Positions 51,285-59,802 of a stretch of DNA of 64,000 nucleotides are shown here, piece after piece (within the stretch, counting starts at the first letter, position 1; each line of letters opens with the position of its first letter). This stretch comes from Desulfovibrio sp. (GTDB lineage: Bacteria > Desulfobacterota > Desulfovibrionia > Desulfovibrionales > Desulfovibrionaceae): contig JALHJW010000005.1 of the NCBI GenBank assembly GCA_022839785.1, positions 1-64,000 of the forward strand, written 5' to 3'. Under the pieces are notes generated by a model that was given only the letters and a program-made list of their open reading frames with translations, ran no database searches and was not told the origin of the DNA. A program made the translations under genes and the position numbers.

Positions 51285-53687
51285 ATGATGGGGAGAGATG
51301 GACCTGCCGCTGGCGACGCCCGCGGGGAGGGCGCTCGCGGGCCGCTCGGCGTCTTCGCGGCGCTGCTGCTGGCCGCCTTCGTGGCGGGCGGAACGGTTTT
51401 CGCGGCCGCGCCGGGGCCGGAGCAGGCGCGCGTCCTGCTGCTCTGCTCCTACCATGCCGGGGACCCCTGGACCGACCGCATCGTGGAGGGCTTCCGCGAG
51501 GGGCTGGCCGGACGGCCCGGGGCGGAACTGTTCGTGGAGCACCTGGACGCCAGGCGCAACTCCCCGGACGGCCTCGGTCCGGCCCTGCGCGCCCTGCTCG
51601 CGGCCAAGTTCGGGCGGGAGCCGCCCGACGTCCTGGTCTGCGCCGACGATCCCGCCTACGACTTCCTTCTGGACAACCGCGACGCCCTCTTTCCGGGCAG
51701 GCCCCTGGTCTTTTGCGGGCTCAACGACTTCACGCCCGAGCGGCGGCGCGGCAGGCGGGACATCACCGGGGTGAACGAGGCCCCGGACTTCAAGGGGACC
51801 ATCGAGCTGATGCTGCGCCTGCAGCCCGGGGTGCGCCGCCTGGTGGCCGTGACCTCGGACCGCCTCTCCACGTACCGCGCCAACGAGGAGCGGTTGCTCA
51901 GGACCATGCGCGAGCTGGGCGATCCGCTCGAACTGACCGTGCTGCGCAACCCGGCCCCGGACGCCCTGCGCCAGGCGCTCCGGCTGCTCGGCCCGGACGC
52001 GGCCGTGCTGCGCACCTCGGCGCTGCTGCGCGAGGACGGGCAGGAGCTGCCCTTCGTCGAGGGTGGCCGGCTGCTGGCCGCCGCCTCGCCCGCGCCCATG
52101 TACATGCTCTGGGATTTCGACCTGGGGCTGGGCGCGGTGGGCGGCAGCATCGTCAGCGGACGGCTGCAGGGGCGCGCGGCCGCGGAGCTGGTCCTGCGGG
52201 TGCTGGACGGAGCCCGGGCCGACGACATCGCGGTGCGCGAAAGCCCCAACGAACTGGTCGTGGAGTGGCCCGGCCTGCTGCGTTTCGGCCTGGAGCCGGA
52301 GCGCGTCCCGGCCGGGGCGGAGGTGCTCGGCCGCCCCGAAAGCGAGTGGTCGCGCCACCGGAGATGGCTGCTCTGGGGCGGTGCCTTCCTGGCGCTGCAG
52401 ACCGCGCTCATGATCGTGCTGGTCACGGCCGTGCTGCGCCGCAGGCGGGCGGAGCGGGCGCTGCGCGCCAGCGAGGCGCGCTTTCGCGCGATCTTCGACT
52501 CCGTGGGCGAGGGCATCGTGCTGCACGACGCGCAGACGGGCGAGATTCTGGACGTGAACCGGCGCATGAGCGAGATGTACGGCTACAGCCCGGAACGGAT
52601 CAGGCGGCTGCGCGTGGAGGACCTGAGCGCGGACGAGGCCCCCTGGTCGCAGGCCGAGGCCATGGAGCGGCTGCGCCGGGCGCGCAGCGAGGGGCCGCAG
52701 TCCTTCGACTGGCGGGCCAGGGACTGCGACGGCCATCTGTTCTGGGTCGCGGTGGGCATGCGCGCCGCGCGTCTGGACGGCGAGGAGCGCGTGCTGGTGA
52801 CGGTGCGCGACATCACCGACCGCAAGCGGACGGAGCAGGCCCTGGCCGACCTCAACCGCGACCTGGAGCGGATGGTCGCGGAGCGCACCGAGGAGCTGCG
52901 CGTCCAGGCCGAGCAGCTCCTGGCGGCCAACCGGCGGCTCACGGAGCTGGACCGGCTGAAGTCCGCCTTCCTTTCCTCGGTGTCGCACGAGCTGCGCACC
53001 CCGCTGACCGCGATCCTGGGCTTCGCCAAGATCACGGCCAAGGAGTTCTCGCGGCACTTCAGTCCCTTTGCCGCGGGCGCGCCGGAGGTGGAGGAGCGGG
53101 CGGAGCGCATCGTCGCCAACCTGGCCATCATCGGACGCGAGGGCGAGCGTCTGACCCGGCTGATCAACGACTTTCTGGACCTCACGCGCATCGAGTCGGG
53201 CCAGGTGGAGTGGGCCGACCGCGAGATCGACGCGGCCGCCGTGATCCGGCGGGCGGCCGAGGCCGCGCGCGGCCTGTTCGGCGACCTGCCCGAGGTGCGC
53301 TACGAGATCGAGGTGGAGCGGGCTCTCCCCCGGCTCGTCATGGACCCGGACCGGCTGGAGCAGGTGGTGGGGAGCCTCGTGTCCAACGCCGCCAAGTTCA
53401 CCCGCCAGGGCCGGGTGCTGCTGCGCGCCGCGCGCACCGCCGCGGGCGGGGTGCGCATCGAGGTCCGGGACACGGGCTGCGGCATCCCGGCCGGGGAGCT
53501 GGAGCGCATCTTCGACAAGTTCCATCAGGCGGGCGGAGGCGACGCGGTCACGGGCAAGCCCACGGGCGCGGGCCTGGGGCTCGCCATCTGCCGCGACATC
53601 GTGCGCCGCTACGGCGGCGTCATCCGCGCCGAGTCCGAGGAAGGCGAGGGCGCGGCGATCATCGTGGAGCTGCCCGGGCCTGCGTGA
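51285..53687 (+). CDS. Sensor histidine kinase with ABC-type periplasmic binding domain and PAS domain
   Basis: About 800 residues. A signal/anchor helix (LGVFAALLLAAFVAGGTVF) is followed by an ABC_sub_bind-type sensor domain (ARVLLLCSYHAGDPWTDRIV, PDVLVCADDPAYDFLL, GLNDFTPERRRGRRDITGV). A membrane helix (LLWGGAFLALQTALMIVLV), a PAS domain (FRAIFDSVGEGIVLHDA) and HisKA with SVSHELRTPLTAIL follow. The HATPase domain has N box SLVSNAAKFTR, G1 DTGCGIP and G2 GAGLGLAICRD. No response regulator is adjacent. The start is uncertain: ATG-ATG at 51285/51288 lacks a clear ribosome-binding site. A TTGACC-N17-CATTGT element just upstream would give a nearly leaderless mRNA. Confidence 0.9.
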   Translation: MMGRDGPAAGDARGEGARGPLGVFAALLLAAFVAGGTVFAAAPGPEQARVLLLCSYHAGDPWTDRIVEGFREGLAGRPGAELFVEHLDARRNSPDGLGPALRALLAAKFGREPPDVLVCADDPAYDFLLDNRDALFPGRPLVFCGLNDFTPERRRGRRDITGVNEAPDFKGTIELMLRLQPGVRRLVAVTSDRLSTYRANEERLLRTMRELGDPLELTVLRNPAPDALRQALRLLGPDAAVLRTSALLREDGQELPFVEGGRLLAAASPAPMYMLWDFDLGLGAVGGSIVSGRLQGRAAAELVLRVLDGARADDIAVRESPNELVVEWPGLLRFGLEPERVPAGAEVLGRPESEWSRHRRWLLWGGAFLALQTALMIVLVTAVLRRRRAERALRASEARFRAIFDSVGEGIVLHDAQTGEILDVNRRMSEMYGYSPERIRRLRVEDLSADEAPWSQAEAMERLRRARSEGPQSFDWRARDCDGHLFWVAVGMRAARLDGEERVLVTVRDITDRKRTEQALADLNRDLERMVAERTEELRVQAEQLLAANRRLTELDRLKSAFLSSVSHELRTPLTAILGFAKITAKEFSRHFSPFAAGAPEVEERAERIVANLAIIGREGERLTRLINDFLDLTRIESGQVEWADREIDAAAVIRRAAEAARGLFGDLPEVRYEIEVERALPRLVMDPDRLEQVVGSLVSNAAKFTRQGRVLLRAARTAAGGVRIEVRDTGCGIPAGELERIFDKFHQAGGGDAVTGKPTGAGLGLAICRDIVRRYGGVIRAESEEGEGAAIIVELPGPA

Positions 53688-53836
53688 GACGCCTCGTCGG
53701 ACCGCTGTCCCGGACCCGGTTTCGGGCCGTGCTCAAAAAATAATAGGTCACGTCCGTTCCCTGTGGTCTACTTTCCCCTGCCGCAAAAGGCGCCGAGAGC
53801 CCCGGGCGGGTCCGGAGGCGGCGCAAAGGGGGAGTC

Positions 53837-55876
53837 ATGAAAGTGGGTCTGCGTTTCAAGATGCTCGCGCCGACGCTCGCCGTCGTCATCGTCTGCATGG
53901 GACTGGCCAGCGTCTTCTCCGCGCGCAAGGGCGCGGAGGAACTCTACGGGGAGTTGATCAACTCCTCGCGGCTCATCGGCAACAACCTGACCAAGAGCCT
54001 GGGCATGTTCGTCGCCAACACGCAGGGCGCGGTCGTCATGCAGGCCAAGAACGACAGGATCAGGGCCCTCCTGGCCGAGAGGAACGACGAGACGTTGCGG
54101 CAGGCGGCCGCGGCCCTGGCCGACCTGGCGGCCTTCGACGAGTCGATCCAGGGGGCCAACCTGCTCGACACGACGGGCGAGGTGGTCGCCAGCTCCGATC
54201 CGTCGTCCAAGGGGAATTTCGCGGACCGCGACTACTTCAAGCTGGCCATGACCGGAAAGGTCAACGTCAGCAACCCCGTCATCAGCCGCATCACCAACAA
54301 ACCGGTCTTTCTCGTGGCCGCTCCGGTCACGGTGGAGGGAAGGATCGCGGGCGTGCTCTACGTGCGCGTGGACATCGGCAAGTTCTCCGAGAGCATGATC
54401 GAGACGGTCAAGGTCGGCCAGAACGGCTACGCCTTCATGACCACGGGCGGCGGCATGATCTTCAGCCACCCGGACAAGGAGCTGGTGCTCAAGCAGGACA
54501 TCTCCGGGCTCGACTGGGGCAGGAAGATGCTCGGGCAGGACGCGGGCGTGCTCGAATTCGAGTTCGGCGGCCGCAAGGTGACCGGCGTGTACGAGAAGGA
54601 GAAGCTCACCGGCTGGATGGCCGTGCTCACCGTCAGCGACGACGACATCGCCACCGCCGCCGGGGCCATCCGCAACTTCAGCCTGACCTTCTCCGGCCTC
54701 GGCATCCTCCTGGTCAGCGGCTGCATCGTCCTGGTCCTGGGCCAGATGCTCAAGGCGCTGCGCCAGTGCGTGTCCTTCTCCGAGACCGTGGCCTCGGGCG
54801 GGCTGGAGAGCAGCCTGGAGGTGCGGCGCAACGACGAACTGGGCGTGCTCGCGGACTCCCTGCGGGCCATGGTCGCGAGCCTGCGCGAGATGATCGGCAC
54901 GGCGGAGCAGAAGAGCCGCGAGGCCGAGCGCCAGACCGCCCTGGCCCAGACCGCCATGCAGGAGGCCGAGGAGGCCCGCAGGCAGGCCGAGCGCGCCAAG
55001 GCCGAAGGCATGATGCAGGCAGCGGACAAGCTCCGGGGCGTGGTGGAGATCGTGACCTCGGCCTCCGAGGAGCTGTCCGCCCAGATCGCGGAATCGAGCC
55101 GCGGCGCGGCCAATCAGTCGAGCCGCATGGACGAGACGGCCACGGCCATGGAGGAGATGAACGCCACGGTGCTGGAGGTGGCCAGGAACGCGTCGAGCGC
55201 GGCCTCGACCACGGACGAGGCGCGGAGCAAGGCGCAGGACGGCTCGGGCATCGTGGGGCGGGTGGTGGAGAGCATCGGCAAGGTGCAGCGCCAGGCCGAA
55301 GGGCTCAAGGCCGACATGAGCACCCTCGGGCAGCAGGCCCAGGACATCGGCCGGATCATGAACGTGATCACGGACATCGCGGACCAGACCAACCTTTTGG
55401 CGCTGAACGCGGCCATCGAAGCGGCGCGCGCCGGGGACGCGGGACGCGGCTTCGCCGTGGTCGCGGACGAGGTGCGCAAGCTGGCCGAGAAGACCATGCA
55501 GGCCACCAAGGAGGTGGGCGACGCCATCCAGGGCATCCAGCACGGGACCATGCTCAACGTGAACAACGTGGACCAGGCCACGGCCACGATCCACGAGGCC
55601 ACGGGCCTGGCCCAGGAGTCCGGCGGGGTGCTCAAGGACGTCGTGGGCATGATCGAGAGCGCCTCGGACCAGGTCCGCTCCATCGCCACGGCGGCCGAGG
55701 AGCAGGCCTCGGCCAGCGAGGAGATCAACCGTTCCATCGAGAGCGTCAGCACCATCTCGGCCGAGACCTCCCAGGCCATGGGCCAGGCCGCCGAGGCCGT
55801 GGCCGAGCTGGCGCGGCAGACGAACGAACTCAAGATGCTGATGGAGGAGCTGGAGCGCGAGGGCCGGGGCGGCTAG
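53837..55876 (+). CDS. Methyl-accepting chemotaxis protein with dCache sensor
   Basis: 679 residues. A membrane helix at about 10-28 precedes a double-Cache periplasmic domain with the signature FADRDYFKLAMTGKVNVSNP and KPVFLVAAPVTVEGRIAGVL. A second helix (SGLGILLVSGCIVLVLG) leads to HAMP (NDELGVLADSLRAMV) and a long coiled signalling domain with the tip IADQTNLLALNAAIEAARAG. There is no CheR-tether pentapeptide at the C-terminus. AGGGGGAG precedes the ATG. dCache receptors usually bind small organic ligands; the ligand here is unknown. Confidence 0.95.
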   Translation: MKVGLRFKMLAPTLAVVIVCMGLASVFSARKGAEELYGELINSSRLIGNNLTKSLGMFVANTQGAVVMQAKNDRIRALLAERNDETLRQAAAALADLAAFDESIQGANLLDTTGEVVASSDPSSKGNFADRDYFKLAMTGKVNVSNPVISRITNKPVFLVAAPVTVEGRIAGVLYVRVDIGKFSESMIETVKVGQNGYAFMTTGGGMIFSHPDKELVLKQDISGLDWGRKMLGQDAGVLEFEFGGRKVTGVYEKEKLTGWMAVLTVSDDDIATAAGAIRNFSLTFSGLGILLVSGCIVLVLGQMLKALRQCVSFSETVASGGLESSLEVRRNDELGVLADSLRAMVASLREMIGTAEQKSREAERQTALAQTAMQEAEEARRQAERAKAEGMMQAADKLRGVVEIVTSASEELSAQIAESSRGAANQSSRMDETATAMEEMNATVLEVARNASSAASTTDEARSKAQDGSGIVGRVVESIGKVQRQAEGLKADMSTLGQQAQDIGRIMNVITDIADQTNLLALNAAIEAARAGDAGRGFAVVADEVRKLAEKTMQATKEVGDAIQGIQHGTMLNVNNVDQATATIHEATGLAQESGGVLKDVVGMIESASDQVRSIATAAEEQASASEEINRSIESVSTISAETSQAMGQAAEAVAELARQTNELKMLMEELEREGRGG

Positions 55877-55916
55877 CCCGGCGGCCCGCCGCGACGCGGA
55901 CGGCTTCGCGACGAGA

Positions 55917-55948
55917 CGCGCCCGGCGGGAAACCGCCGGGCGCGTCGC
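55917..55948. terminator. Hairpin between convergent chemoreceptor and SGNH hydrolase genes
   Basis: GACGCGCCCGGCGG, a GAAA tetraloop and CCGCCGGGCGCGTC form a perfect 14-bp stem, followed on plus by GCCGTTT. The T-run is weak, but its position 40 bases after one stop and 20 after the convergent one suggests a shared terminator. Confidence 0.7.
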
Positions 55949-55968
55949 CGTTTGGCGGAAGCGGGCGA

Positions 55969-57060
55969 CTAGGGAACGACGCCGAGATTGCGCAGTTCCC
56001 GGGCCACGAGGTCGGCCACCAGACGATTGAGGCCCGGACCGAAGTGGCCGTCGTGCGGAACCGCGCGTTGCGCGGGCGAAAGCTGCTGCGCCGGAAGCGT
56101 CACGTGTTCGCGCCATTGCCGGTCGGGCACCCGGCGGACATGCATCCGTAGTTCGGCCGGGAGAGCCTGGACGGCGGTTTCCTGCACATCCCCGGGATCG
56201 ATCAGCAGGAGCAGGGCGTCGGCCTCGCGGGCGGTCCGCGCCAGATGACGGAGCAGCGCGGCCTGAATGGCGCCCGCGTCCGCGCCCCAGGCGCGGAAGT
56301 CGTCGCCCAGCCCGCTTACCAGGCCCGCGCGCACGGCGTACTGCTGCAGCTTGGCCAGGGGGCGCGAGATCAGGAAATAGGCAAGGGTCTTTTCGCCCGC
56401 GCCGAGCATGCCGCCAGGCAGCATGCCGAAACGGGCCATGCGCTCCACGTATCCCGGGGGCGGCGTGACGAGGACGGTCTCCCCGTCCGGCGCGGTCCAG
56501 AAACAGGGCTTGAGGATGGAGACGGGGCGCTCCCTGCCCGTACAGACGCCGCGCTCCCAGAAGCCGAACCCGAGATAGACGATGGCGCGCACGGCCAGGG
56601 GCTTGGCCCAGCGCTCGGCCAGCAGGGCCGCCTGACTGCCCGCATAGGCCGGGCTGGCCGCCGTGACCACGGGCATGCCGGACAGTTCCTGCAACTGCCC
56701 GGGGTAGCTGTCCTCCCAGGACACGCCGTAGCCGAAGGTCCATGAATCGCCCACGGCGAGGATGCCGCCCTTGGGCGTCTCCTGGCCGGGCGTCCGGCTC
56801 CTGAAGCCGTTGATGTCGGTGTGGACCGCGGATTCGAACCAGACCTCGCCGCCGAGCGCGTCCCGGCCGTTGACGCAGGCCGAGGCCGAGGGCTTGAGGA
56901 CCCAGCCGATCTCGTCGTCCAGGCGAGCGAACCCGCCGCAGAACTCGTTGTCGTAGCTGAGGTAGCCCCAGAAATAGTAGCCGGCGACGAGGAGCAGGAC
57001 ACAGAGGACGGGCAGGGAGACGAGGATCGCCCACATGGCGAGAGTGCGGAGTCGGGCCAT
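55969..57060 (-). CDS. Membrane-anchored SGNH/GDSL-like hydrolase
   Basis: 363 residues. An N-terminal membrane helix (AMWAILVSLPVLCVLLLVAG) is followed by an extracytoplasmic domain. Block I is ILAVGDSWTFGYGVSWEDSY, with the nucleophile Ser in GDSW, and the C-terminal block V-like element is PHDGHFGPGLNRLVADLVA. Such proteins often de-acylate or acylate cell-surface glycans; the substrate here is unknown. The start at 57060 (AGGAAG upstream) is required because upstream in-frame sequence is the tRNA-Sec gene. Only 18 bases separate the tRNA 3' end from this ATG. Confidence 0.82.
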   Translation of the reverse strand: MARLRTLAMWAILVSLPVLCVLLLVAGYYFWGYLSYDNEFCGGFARLDDEIGWVLKPSASACVNGRDALGGEVWFESAVHTDINGFRSRTPGQETPKGGILAVGDSWTFGYGVSWEDSYPGQLQELSGMPVVTAASPAYAGSQAALLAERWAKPLAVRAIVYLGFGFWERGVCTGRERPVSILKPCFWTAPDGETVLVTPPPGYVERMARFGMLPGGMLGAGEKTLAYFLISRPLAKLQQYAVRAGLVSGLGDDFRAWGADAGAIQAALLRHLARTAREADALLLLIDPGDVQETAVQALPAELRMHVRRVPDRQWREHVTLPAQQLSPAQRAVPHDGHFGPGLNRLVADLVARELRNLGVVP

Positions 57061-57078
57061 GGTCTTCCTGGGGTAAAT

Positions 57079-57172
57079 TGGCGGAAGCGTAGAGGAGTCG
57101 AACCTCCCGAACGGGGTAAGCCGTTCCACTGGATTTGAAGTCCAGGCGCCACACCGGTGACGATACGCTTCC
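57079..57172 (-). tRNA. selC: tRNA-Sec (selenocysteine, anticodon UCA)
   Basis: Minus-strand tRNA of 94 nt including encoded CCA. The 8-bp acceptor stem is GGAAGCGT with ACGCTTCC, the discriminator is G, the anticodon stem-loop is CTGGACTTCAAATCCAG with UCA at 57136-57138, the variable arm is long, and the T arm has GGTTCGACTCC. The long acceptor stem and the anticodon arm match E. coli selC closely. It delivers selenocysteine at UGA codons with SelB, so the genome should encode selenoproteins, as is common in sulfate reducers. Confidence 0.97.
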
Positions 57173-57182
57173 GTGGGGCCTT

Positions 57183-57211
57183 CGAGTATCAGGTTTGGCG
57201 CGGGCGGGCAA
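57183..57211 (-). promoter_or_regulatory. Candidate selC promoter
   Basis: Minus strand: TTGCCC (57206-57211) with a 17-base spacer to TACTCG (57183-57188), or 15 bases to GATACT (57185-57190). It ends about 11 bases before the tRNA 5' end. A run of nine G residues (57217-57225, plus strand) lies just upstream of the -35. Confidence 0.35.
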
Positions 57212-57286
57212 GGCGCGGGGGGGGGCTTGCGCCGGTTCCGGCACGGACGGGCGGCGCGGACCGCCGTTTTCCGGGGATCGCCGCGC

Positions 57287-57784
57287 CTACAGCCCTTCGC
57301 CCGGGAGCCCCCCGGCCCTGTCCGCCGCGAAGTCGGGATGCTCCTCGATGAGGCGCAGCAACTGGCTGGTGCGCAGGTTGAGGCGGTCGTTGACCAGGGC
57401 CATGAGGTTGCGCATCAGGGCGCAGCCCCGGCAGGGAAGCTCCGCCATGATCCGGCGCATGGTCCCGCCGTCCAGGCAGACGACCTCGCACTCCTCGGCC
57501 GCGACCACGTTGTGCCGGTAGCGCTCGCCCTGCAGCGCCGCGCTCCAGCCGAAGCAGCCGCCCGGCTTGATCGCGCCCAGGGCCACGCTCATGTCCGGCC
57601 GCGGCGCGCTGACGAAGAGGGCCTTGCCCCGCGCCAGGAAGTAGAGGGTGTGCGCGTCCTCGCCCTCGCGGTAGATGTCCTCGCCCTCGGCGCAGACCCG
57701 GGGCCGGGCGGCGGCGCTCAGCGCGGCCACGAGATCGTCGGGCACGTCCGTGAGCACGGGGTAGCGTTTGGCGTCCAGAAGCAT
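57287..57784 (-). CDS. Cyclic-nucleotide-binding-domain protein without DNA-binding domain
   Basis: 165 residues forming a single Crp-type cNMP-binding beta-barrel (EGEDIYREGEDAHTLYFLAR, VALGAIKPGGCFGWSAAL) and a C-terminal helix. It has no helix-turn-helix. The phosphate-binding cassette reads FGWSAALQGERYRHNVV, with Trp where cAMP binders have Glu (FGE), so a ligand other than cAMP, or none, is likely. Several cysteines (C31, C77, C99, C103, C118, C121) include a CRGC pair. It starts 12 bases after the third antiporter subunit, so it appears to be the last gene of that operon. Confidence 0.85.
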   Translation of the reverse strand: MLLDAKRYPVLTDVPDDLVAALSAAARPRVCAEGEDIYREGEDAHTLYFLARGKALFVSAPRPDMSVALGAIKPGGCFGWSAALQGERYRHNVVAAEECEVVCLDGGTMRRIMAELPCRGCALMRNLMALVNDRLNLRTSQLLRLIEEHPDFAADRAGGLPGEGL

Positions 57785-57796
57785 GGCGCTCCTCCT

Positions 57797-59581
57797 TCAG
57801 CGCTGCGGCATGGCCGAGACCACGGCGAGCAGCGCGGCGAGTCCGAAGATGATCAGGAGCAGGCTGACGCCCACGGGCACGGCCGAGGCCGCGAGGCTCC
57901 TGCGGGCCAGGTCGGCGTCGGCCTCGCGGGTCTCGCGGGGCCTGCCCGCGAGGCGTCCGGCCAGACGCGCGCCGGAGGCGGCCAGCCGCTCCGGCAGGTC
58001 GGCGAAGAGGGCGGCCAGACGCTCCAGGACGGCCGCCGCGCGCCGGGCGCAGGCCGCGTTCAGGCCGTTCAGCCCCGCGTCCAGCAGGCGCAGGAGCAGG
58101 GCCGCGCCCTTGCGGTAGAACCAGTCCGGCTCCAGGGAGACGGTGCGGGCCGCGCGCAGCAGGGGCAGGAGCAGGAAGAAGGCCAGGCCGCCGAAGGCCA
58201 GGAGCTGCGTCTGCCCCACGATTTTGGACGCGGAGAAGGGCGCGTGGGGCTCCATGGGGAAGGGCATGAGCGAGAGCACCGGGCCGGGCGCGAGGCCTAG
58301 GCCGATGCAGAGCGCGGCCAGCAGCCCCATGGCCAGGAGCATGGGCCTGCCCGCCTCGCGCGGGGTAAGGCCGCTGTCCCGGTCGAAGAAGACGAAGTAG
58401 GGGTACTTCATGCCCGCCTGCAGGAAGACCGCGGCCGAGGAGACCTCCAGGACCAGCCAGGCCCAGGCCAGATGCGCGTCCGCCGCCGCCTGGATGATCA
58501 GCGACTTGCTGACGAAGGCCGCGGTGCCCGGCGCGCCCATGAAGGCCAGGGCCCCCACGACGCCCAGGGCCATGGTCCAGGGCATGCGCCGCCACAGGCC
58601 GCCCAGTTCGGTGAAGCGGCTTTTCCCGGTCATGGTCAGCACCGCGCCCGCGCTCATCCACAGCAGCGACTTGTAGAGGATGTGGCAGAAGGCGTGCGCG
58701 GCCGCGCCGTTCAGCGCCGCGGCCGTGCCCAGGCCCACGGCCAGGACCATGAAGCCGACCTGGTTGATGATGGAGTAGGCCAGGATGCGGCGCATGTCGT
58801 TCTCGAACAGGGCGTAGACCACCCCGTACAGGACCATGGCCGCGCCCAGCGGCACCAGGACCTCCCAGCCGGGAAAGGCCCGGAGCAGGGCGTAGACCGC
58901 GGTCTTGGTGGTGTAGGCCGAGAGGAACACGCCGCCCGCCGCCGTGGCCTCGGGATAGGCGTCCGAGAGCCAGGAGGAGAGGGGCACGGCCGCGGCGTTG
59001 ATGAGCACGCCCGCGAGCATCAGCCAGGCCGCCGGGGTGCGCTCGGCCAGGGCCGTGAAGGCGACGGAGCCGGTGGCGCGGATGTGCAGCGCCACGCCCA
59101 GCAGGAGCACGAGGCCGCCCAGCAGGTGGATGAGCACGTAGCGCATGGCCGCCTTCTGGGCCGTGTCCGTGCGCCGCGCCAGGATGAGGAAGGTCGAGGC
59201 CACGGCCATGACCTCCCAGCAGACGTAGAGGGTGATCAGGTCCCCGGCGAAGACCGCGCCCAGCGCGGCCGCCACGTAGAACATGGCCGGGCCGGACTGG
59301 CGTCCGTCGTCCTGGCCGAAGGCGTAGAGCAGGGCGGCGCAGGCGTTGAGCGTGAAGATGATCCCGAAGATGCGCGACAGGCCGTCCACGCGCAGCAGGG
59401 TGAGTTCGTGGCCGAGCAGGACGATCCGGCCGAAGCCGCCCTCGGGCAGGGTCAGCGCGCCCAGGAGGGCCAGGCCCGCCAGGAGGAGCAGCAGGACGTC
59501 GCGCGGCCTGCCCGCGATGAAGGGCGTGGCGAGGCCGCCCAGGAGGAGCAGGAGCTGCGGGGCCTGGGCGCTAACGGTCAT
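57797..59581 (-). CDS. Mrp/Mnh-type antiporter large subunit (NuoN/MrpD-like), third copy
   Basis: 594 residues and about 14 membrane helices, of the proton-conducting family shared with complex I. The TM5 Glu is kept (LITLYVCWEVMAVASTFL). In the TM7 region, where the other two copies have K-x4-P (KAALMPLHSW, KMGLFPFHGW), this one has NAAAVPLSSW, so both Lys and His are replaced. The later TM8-region Lys (YTTKTAVYALLR) is present. A C-terminal extension of about 130 residues (LNAACARRAAAVLERLAALF) precedes a final helix. It probably pumps Na+ or H+ with its operon partners. Confidence 0.9.
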   Translation of the reverse strand: MTVSAQAPQLLLLLGGLATPFIAGRPRDVLLLLLAGLALLGALTLPEGGFGRIVLLGHELTLLRVDGLSRIFGIIFTLNACAALLYAFGQDDGRQSGPAMFYVAAALGAVFAGDLITLYVCWEVMAVASTFLILARRTDTAQKAAMRYVLIHLLGGLVLLLGVALHIRATGSVAFTALAERTPAAWLMLAGVLINAAAVPLSSWLSDAYPEATAAGGVFLSAYTTKTAVYALLRAFPGWEVLVPLGAAMVLYGVVYALFENDMRRILAYSIINQVGFMVLAVGLGTAAALNGAAAHAFCHILYKSLLWMSAGAVLTMTGKSRFTELGGLWRRMPWTMALGVVGALAFMGAPGTAAFVSKSLIIQAAADAHLAWAWLVLEVSSAAVFLQAGMKYPYFVFFDRDSGLTPREAGRPMLLAMGLLAALCIGLGLAPGPVLSLMPFPMEPHAPFSASKIVGQTQLLAFGGLAFFLLLPLLRAARTVSLEPDWFYRKGAALLLRLLDAGLNGLNAACARRAAAVLERLAALFADLPERLAASGARLAGRLAGRPRETREADADLARRSLAASAVPVGVSLLLIIFGLAALLAVVSAMPQR

Positions 59582-59801
59582 AGTAGTCCTCCGGCCGCTT
59601 CACGAGGCGTCCCAGGAGCCTGCCCAGGACGGCCAGCCCGGCGCAGGAGGCCAGGGCGAGCACGGCGTTGAACCCGAAGAAGCCGTCGAAGCCGAAGTGG
59701 CCGTGCGCCGGGGCGAGGACCTCCAGCCCCAGGCTCAGGGCGCAGATGCCCAGGAGCGTTCGCCACGGGGGGCGGGAGAGGGGGGCGGGGGGCTTTTCCA
59801 T
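59571..59801 (-). CDS. Small membrane protein of the antiporter operon
   Basis: 76 residues with two predicted helices (TLLGICALSLGLEVLAPA and FNAVLALASCAGLAVLGRLL) around a Gly/Phe/His-rich loop, and an acidic/Tyr C-terminus EDYYDR. I do not recognise a named family. It lies between two large antiporter subunits, starts 1 base after one and overlaps the next by 11 bases. It is therefore probably an assembly or accessory subunit of the same complex. Confidence 0.8.
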   Translation of the reverse strand: MEKPPAPLSRPPWRTLLGICALSLGLEVLAPAHGHFGFDGFFGFNAVLALASCAGLAVLGRLLGRLVKRPEDYYDR

Positions 59802-59802
59802 G

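Noticed and set aside
57061..57129. Longer N-terminus of the SGNH hydrolase starting at 57129
   Set aside because: It would read through the tRNA-Sec gene; the ATG at 57060 has a ribosome-binding site and leads directly into the membrane helix.
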